Origin: Pararge aegeria
Taxonomy: Eukaryota; Arthropoda; Insecta; Lepidoptera; Nymphalidae
Direction of reading: 5' to 3'
Length of the DNA stretch: 64,000 nt
Assembly: GCF_905163445.1 (NCBI RefSeq)
Contig: NC_053183.1
Coordinates: 2,790,001-2,854,000, forward strand
This document shows, piece by piece, positions 60,774 to 64,000 of the stretch. The first letter of the stretch is position 1, and every line of letters starts with the position of its first letter. The notes below the pieces were generated by a model. That model did no database searches. It was not told the DNA's origin and saw only the letters and a program-made list of their open reading frames with translations. Both the position numbers and the translations under genes were made by a program.

Positions 60774-61790
60774 TGTGTGTCAGCTCCGACGCACGACTGA
60801 AGTTTACTCCTTAAGTACGACTGTCGAAACATACACAAAAACAGTTTATTTAGCTGAATAAAGATTAATACCATATGAAAGGGTTAAAATTCCCCTACGC
60901 AAACAAGTAACGTCTACAAATAGAGTTAAAAAAATGTTTAAATTATTGTACAAAAAATCTTAATAACCGCTAGTAAATAAAAAGACAAATAAAAAATAAC
61001 AAATTATTACTTTCCACACCTTTTAGTATTTTTATATAATTTTATATATTTTTTCCTTTATTTCACATTAAAGACATTTAATTTTTTATTTTAAGTTTTT
61101 AGTTTTTCTTTTTAGTTTTTCATGTTTATTAATTTCATAATTTGTTCATTATTTACCTTTTTGACGATTTTGTATTTCTCGATGTAAATAAGCTTGTTTT
61201 AATGAAAAAATATCTTTTGTTTGTTTATATATTATATTCTATGTTATTGTCCTTTTTTATGATTATTTTGTTATTGTTTAGTCGCGAGGATTCAGTGACG
61301 ACGAAGATAATGGGGCTGGCTGAAAACCAGTGCTGCGCGTTTCAGTTTGCAGCTATACTGAGCCAGCTCCTTTGTCACACATTTTTTTTTTTATATACTT
61401 TAACAATTACTTTATTACACAAATGTAACATTTTACACAAATGTGTGACAATAAATACGAGTTTTCTTTCTTTTTTTCAAAAATCCTGTGCAATTTATTT
61501 ACACACGGCGGAAGTGTAACTTCTTAAAAGTAGCCTACGGGAGATTGAGGTGGATGTAGAGTATCAGAACTATTAGGATAAATGTAATGTTTATTATTTA
61601 GTTTCCATGGTAACAAGAATAGGAAAAAAAATGTATAATGTTTTCTATCTCACTCTGTCCCATATATTTACGTGTTTGTTTCTTTACCTAGATAATATTC
61701 GGTTTCCTTGGTAACTTAAATAGGAAAAATAAGTTAATTAAACGAAAGCAACGTTGCATGTTTGCGCATCACAGTTGCCGGGCATGCAAC
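60774..61790 (+). repeat. unclassified dispersed element, interrupted copy
   Basis: 60774-60890 and 61483-61790 align with 24394-24810 in order (GTGTCAGCTCCGACGCACGA; TCCTGTGCAATTTATTTACA). The 590 bp between them contain a LINE 3' end, CTGAGCCAGCTCCTTTGTCA followed by a T-run (61363-61470). Confidence 0.68.
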
Positions 61791-61964
61791 GTCGCAAAGC
61801 GAAAACGTAACGAGGTCATACATCAGGAGATTTTATTCCTCACATTTTTCTCATACCGGACGCCTTATATATGAAAAATCTCCAAAAACGCGTAGGTTGA
61901 TTGTTTAGACCTGCATCTTATTTATTGTAGATTTTAACGCACTTTACAAAGGGCGATTTTGCGG

Positions 61965-62090
61965 TTTTGCGGTGTTTTCCTTCAACGTTGAAGCAAGTGA
62001 TTTTAATTGCTAACAAACGTACATAATTTAGAATAGTTAGAGGTGCGTGTTGGGATTCCAACTCGCCCCCCGAAAGTAAAAACTTTATCA
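61965..62090 (-). mobile_element. tRNA-headed SINE family B, 5' part
   Basis: TTTTCCTTCAACGTTGAAGC, GAGGTGCGTGTTGGGATTCC, CCCCGAAAGT on the plus strand. Confidence 0.6.
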
Positions 62091-62434
62091 CTTTTTGGTT
62101 TTACTTTACGTTTCAACTTAGTATAAAATAATAGGTGATGAAACCTTTTTTGTTTACATGAAATTTAAATATTAATGGCATAAGTAGTTGTTTTTAAAAG
62201 CTGTCATTGTACGATTATCACGTTTTATAAGGAAGGGGCAGGAATTAGTAACACTAGACTCCCAAGCGTATTTAAATGCTCCGAGATGTTCCAAACTTCA
62301 ATGTAATGTTACGCACCTGCTACGGAAGGAAATGGTTCTCAAATTTAATACTTTTTTTTTTAAATTTACCTTTTAAATAGTATTTAATCTGACCCGGTGG
62401 TAAATGTTTTATTTTGTTATAATATGTAAATAGA

Positions 62435-62697
62435 TTCCAGGGGACAGATCTCCTCTTACAATGAGAAGGCATAAGGCCGGTGTACACCACTACGGCCCAG
62501 TGCGGATTGGTTGACTTTGAGAAAATTATGGTCAACTCTCAGGCATGCAGGTTTCCCGGATGTTTACATAACCGTTGCAGCAAGTGATATTTAAAACAAC
62601 GCACATAACTTAGAAAAGTTAGAGGTGCGTGCTGGGATTCCAACTCAGCCACAGGAAAGTGAAGTCGAAGTCCTAACCACTGGCTATCACCGGTCTT
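62435..62697 (-). mobile_element. tRNA-headed SINE (family B), nearly full length
   Basis: Head near 62697 (CCGGTGATAGCCAGTGG). Body to GAGAAGGCATAAGGCCGG. Confidence 0.7.
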
Positions 62698-64000
62698 AAA
62701 TATGCTATGTTCTTTAACGCCTTTGGTTGCCTAGAAAAGAGAGATGGGTCTGAAAAAAATATCTTAAAATGTGTATTACTTCCAGCCCCATAAAATTCTT
62801 TTTATTTAAATTTTACTACTCATTAAAATTAAATGCTTCGTTTATATGATATTTAACATACGGAGAGTTCGAAATCTAACTTAACCGGAATATCATAAAA
62901 CACGAGTGTTGTTATGTAAACTAACTTTCACGGCCAATAAGATCGACGTTGTGATAAAATGTAATGAAAAATATATGAATAAAATCTGTTTTTTAGAGGG
63001 TATTAACTAGTACTTGGCCGAATTTGTAATACAAGAATAATTTTATTATTTTACTACCCGCTCCAAAGCTTATCTTACCCTTATAAAGCCAACTTATAAT
63101 GATGGATAAGCTGAAGATACTAGATTAGTCTTCATTAGCTGAGGAGGTCAGATGGCAATTACTCCGCTCTTCGTGAACATAAATATCTACTAAAGGAGTA
63201 AGTTTTATAATTTATAAGGGTAAAAGCCTTATACTATGGACTAGAGTCATAATTATTATATTTTGCATTCAAACCATTTTTAAACAAATTCATTTATAGA
63301 AAAACTGACTACAGTTAGAAATATTAAATAATAATAGGTACTTTTTTTAATGTACTTTTATTTTTGTATTTTTAGTTTATACGTTTTTGTTTCACTGACT
63401 CCGTATTGATTTTAATTTGAAGAAAGGTACAAATGATTCCATAAATTACAAACGAAGGTAGTCCAAAAATACTCTACAGAACTGAACGATACTTAGGTTG
63501 AGAAATTACTCTACAAAATTAAAAAGTTATTACGAATATCAGCTGAGATGATTCAAAAACTATGCGCTTTCGAAAGATATAAAAACCTATTCTAGAATAT
63601 GCAAATGAAGCTCTTTTATGTGGTACCCCGCGTCGTGACATAGTAACCCCATTTTTAAATTTCCATCCCACCGTTTCGGCTCCTTCTGAGATGCATTTTT
63701 TTTACATATTTCCACTTAGATTGCATTTTATACAGCATTATTTATGAGTGTACCACTAGTGTTTTGTCAATAATTCTGAATTGCTTTATCATTTTACTTA
63801 AAACCAAACAAAAAAAAAATGTTTTTTTTTAATTATGTTTTTTTTTTTTAAATGACTAAATAGAGTATGACTTTTAATCTCAATGGCTATGGAAAGAAGG
63901 GGGCCCGTTATATCTACTAAAAAAGCGTGCCCACCAAAAATTTCCAATCCAATTGTTGCAAAAAGTTTTTATAAAACGTCATAGACAAAATAACACTTAA
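62698..64000. other. right end of the window, nothing recognised
   Basis: AT-rich with long A and T runs. No repeat family, RNA gene or open frame that I can support. Confidence 0.35.

Noticed and set aside
61142..61519. 125-codon Phe/Leu-rich ORF suggesting a membrane protein
   Set aside because: Produced by T-rich DNA and a LINE 3' end (CTGAGCCAGCTCC). No coding character.
1..64000. CRISPR arrays, rRNA genes, viral insertions
   Set aside because: No regularly spaced repeats, rRNA-like stretches or viral protein matches were seen. The only regular array is the 13-bp minisatellite.

Overview
The window is nuclear DNA of a moth or butterfly (Lepidoptera). The evidence is AT-rich sequence packed with repeat families that recur throughout lepidopteran genomes: the 'CCCGCGACTTCGTCTGCG' family, tRNA-headed SINEs, RTE-type LINE scraps, and LINE tails carrying 'GATCGCTTTTAAGCGATAAGG'. 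It also holds an intron-exon gene and a piggyBac element. I cannot name the species.

One host gene dominates. It lies on the minus strand and I could assemble it exon by exon with matching splice phases. The coding exons run 34164-31770, 31684-31620, 31031-30844, 6661-6459, 6148-5977, 2410-2225 and 1082-806. Together they give exactly 1,161 codons plus a TAG stop. The product has about 780 residues of disordered, basic and Ser/Pro-rich sequence, then a C2 domain, a short linker, a PDZ domain and a Pro/Ala-rich tail. The C2-to-PDZ order and several sequence blocks match the long form of RGS3, but the protein ends without an RGS domain. A further in-phase exon at 10305-10030 could insert into the C2 domain. 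It has two in-frame donor sites, and only one of them bypasses a TGA stop. The start of the transcript is not certain; a candidate first exon is at about 55.9 kb.

Region by region: 1-805 holds the 3' UTR and flank. Between 806 and 34.2 kb lies the gene, whose 3.6 kb intron carries a complete 2.8 kb piggyBac element with an intact 573-residue transposase, near-perfect terminal repeats and TTAA on both sides. The 24 kb intron (30843-6662) is a graveyard of SINEs, LINE ends, MITEs, a 13/26-bp minisatellite and several hairpins. From 34.2 to 64 kb I find no convincing second gene. That stretch is either the first intron and promoter region of the same gene or intergenic DNA, and it is filled with the same repeats, some nested inside one another.

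Only two coding units are supported as intact: the C2-PDZ gene and the piggyBac transposase. All other protein-like matches are eroded non-LTR retrotransposon fragments.
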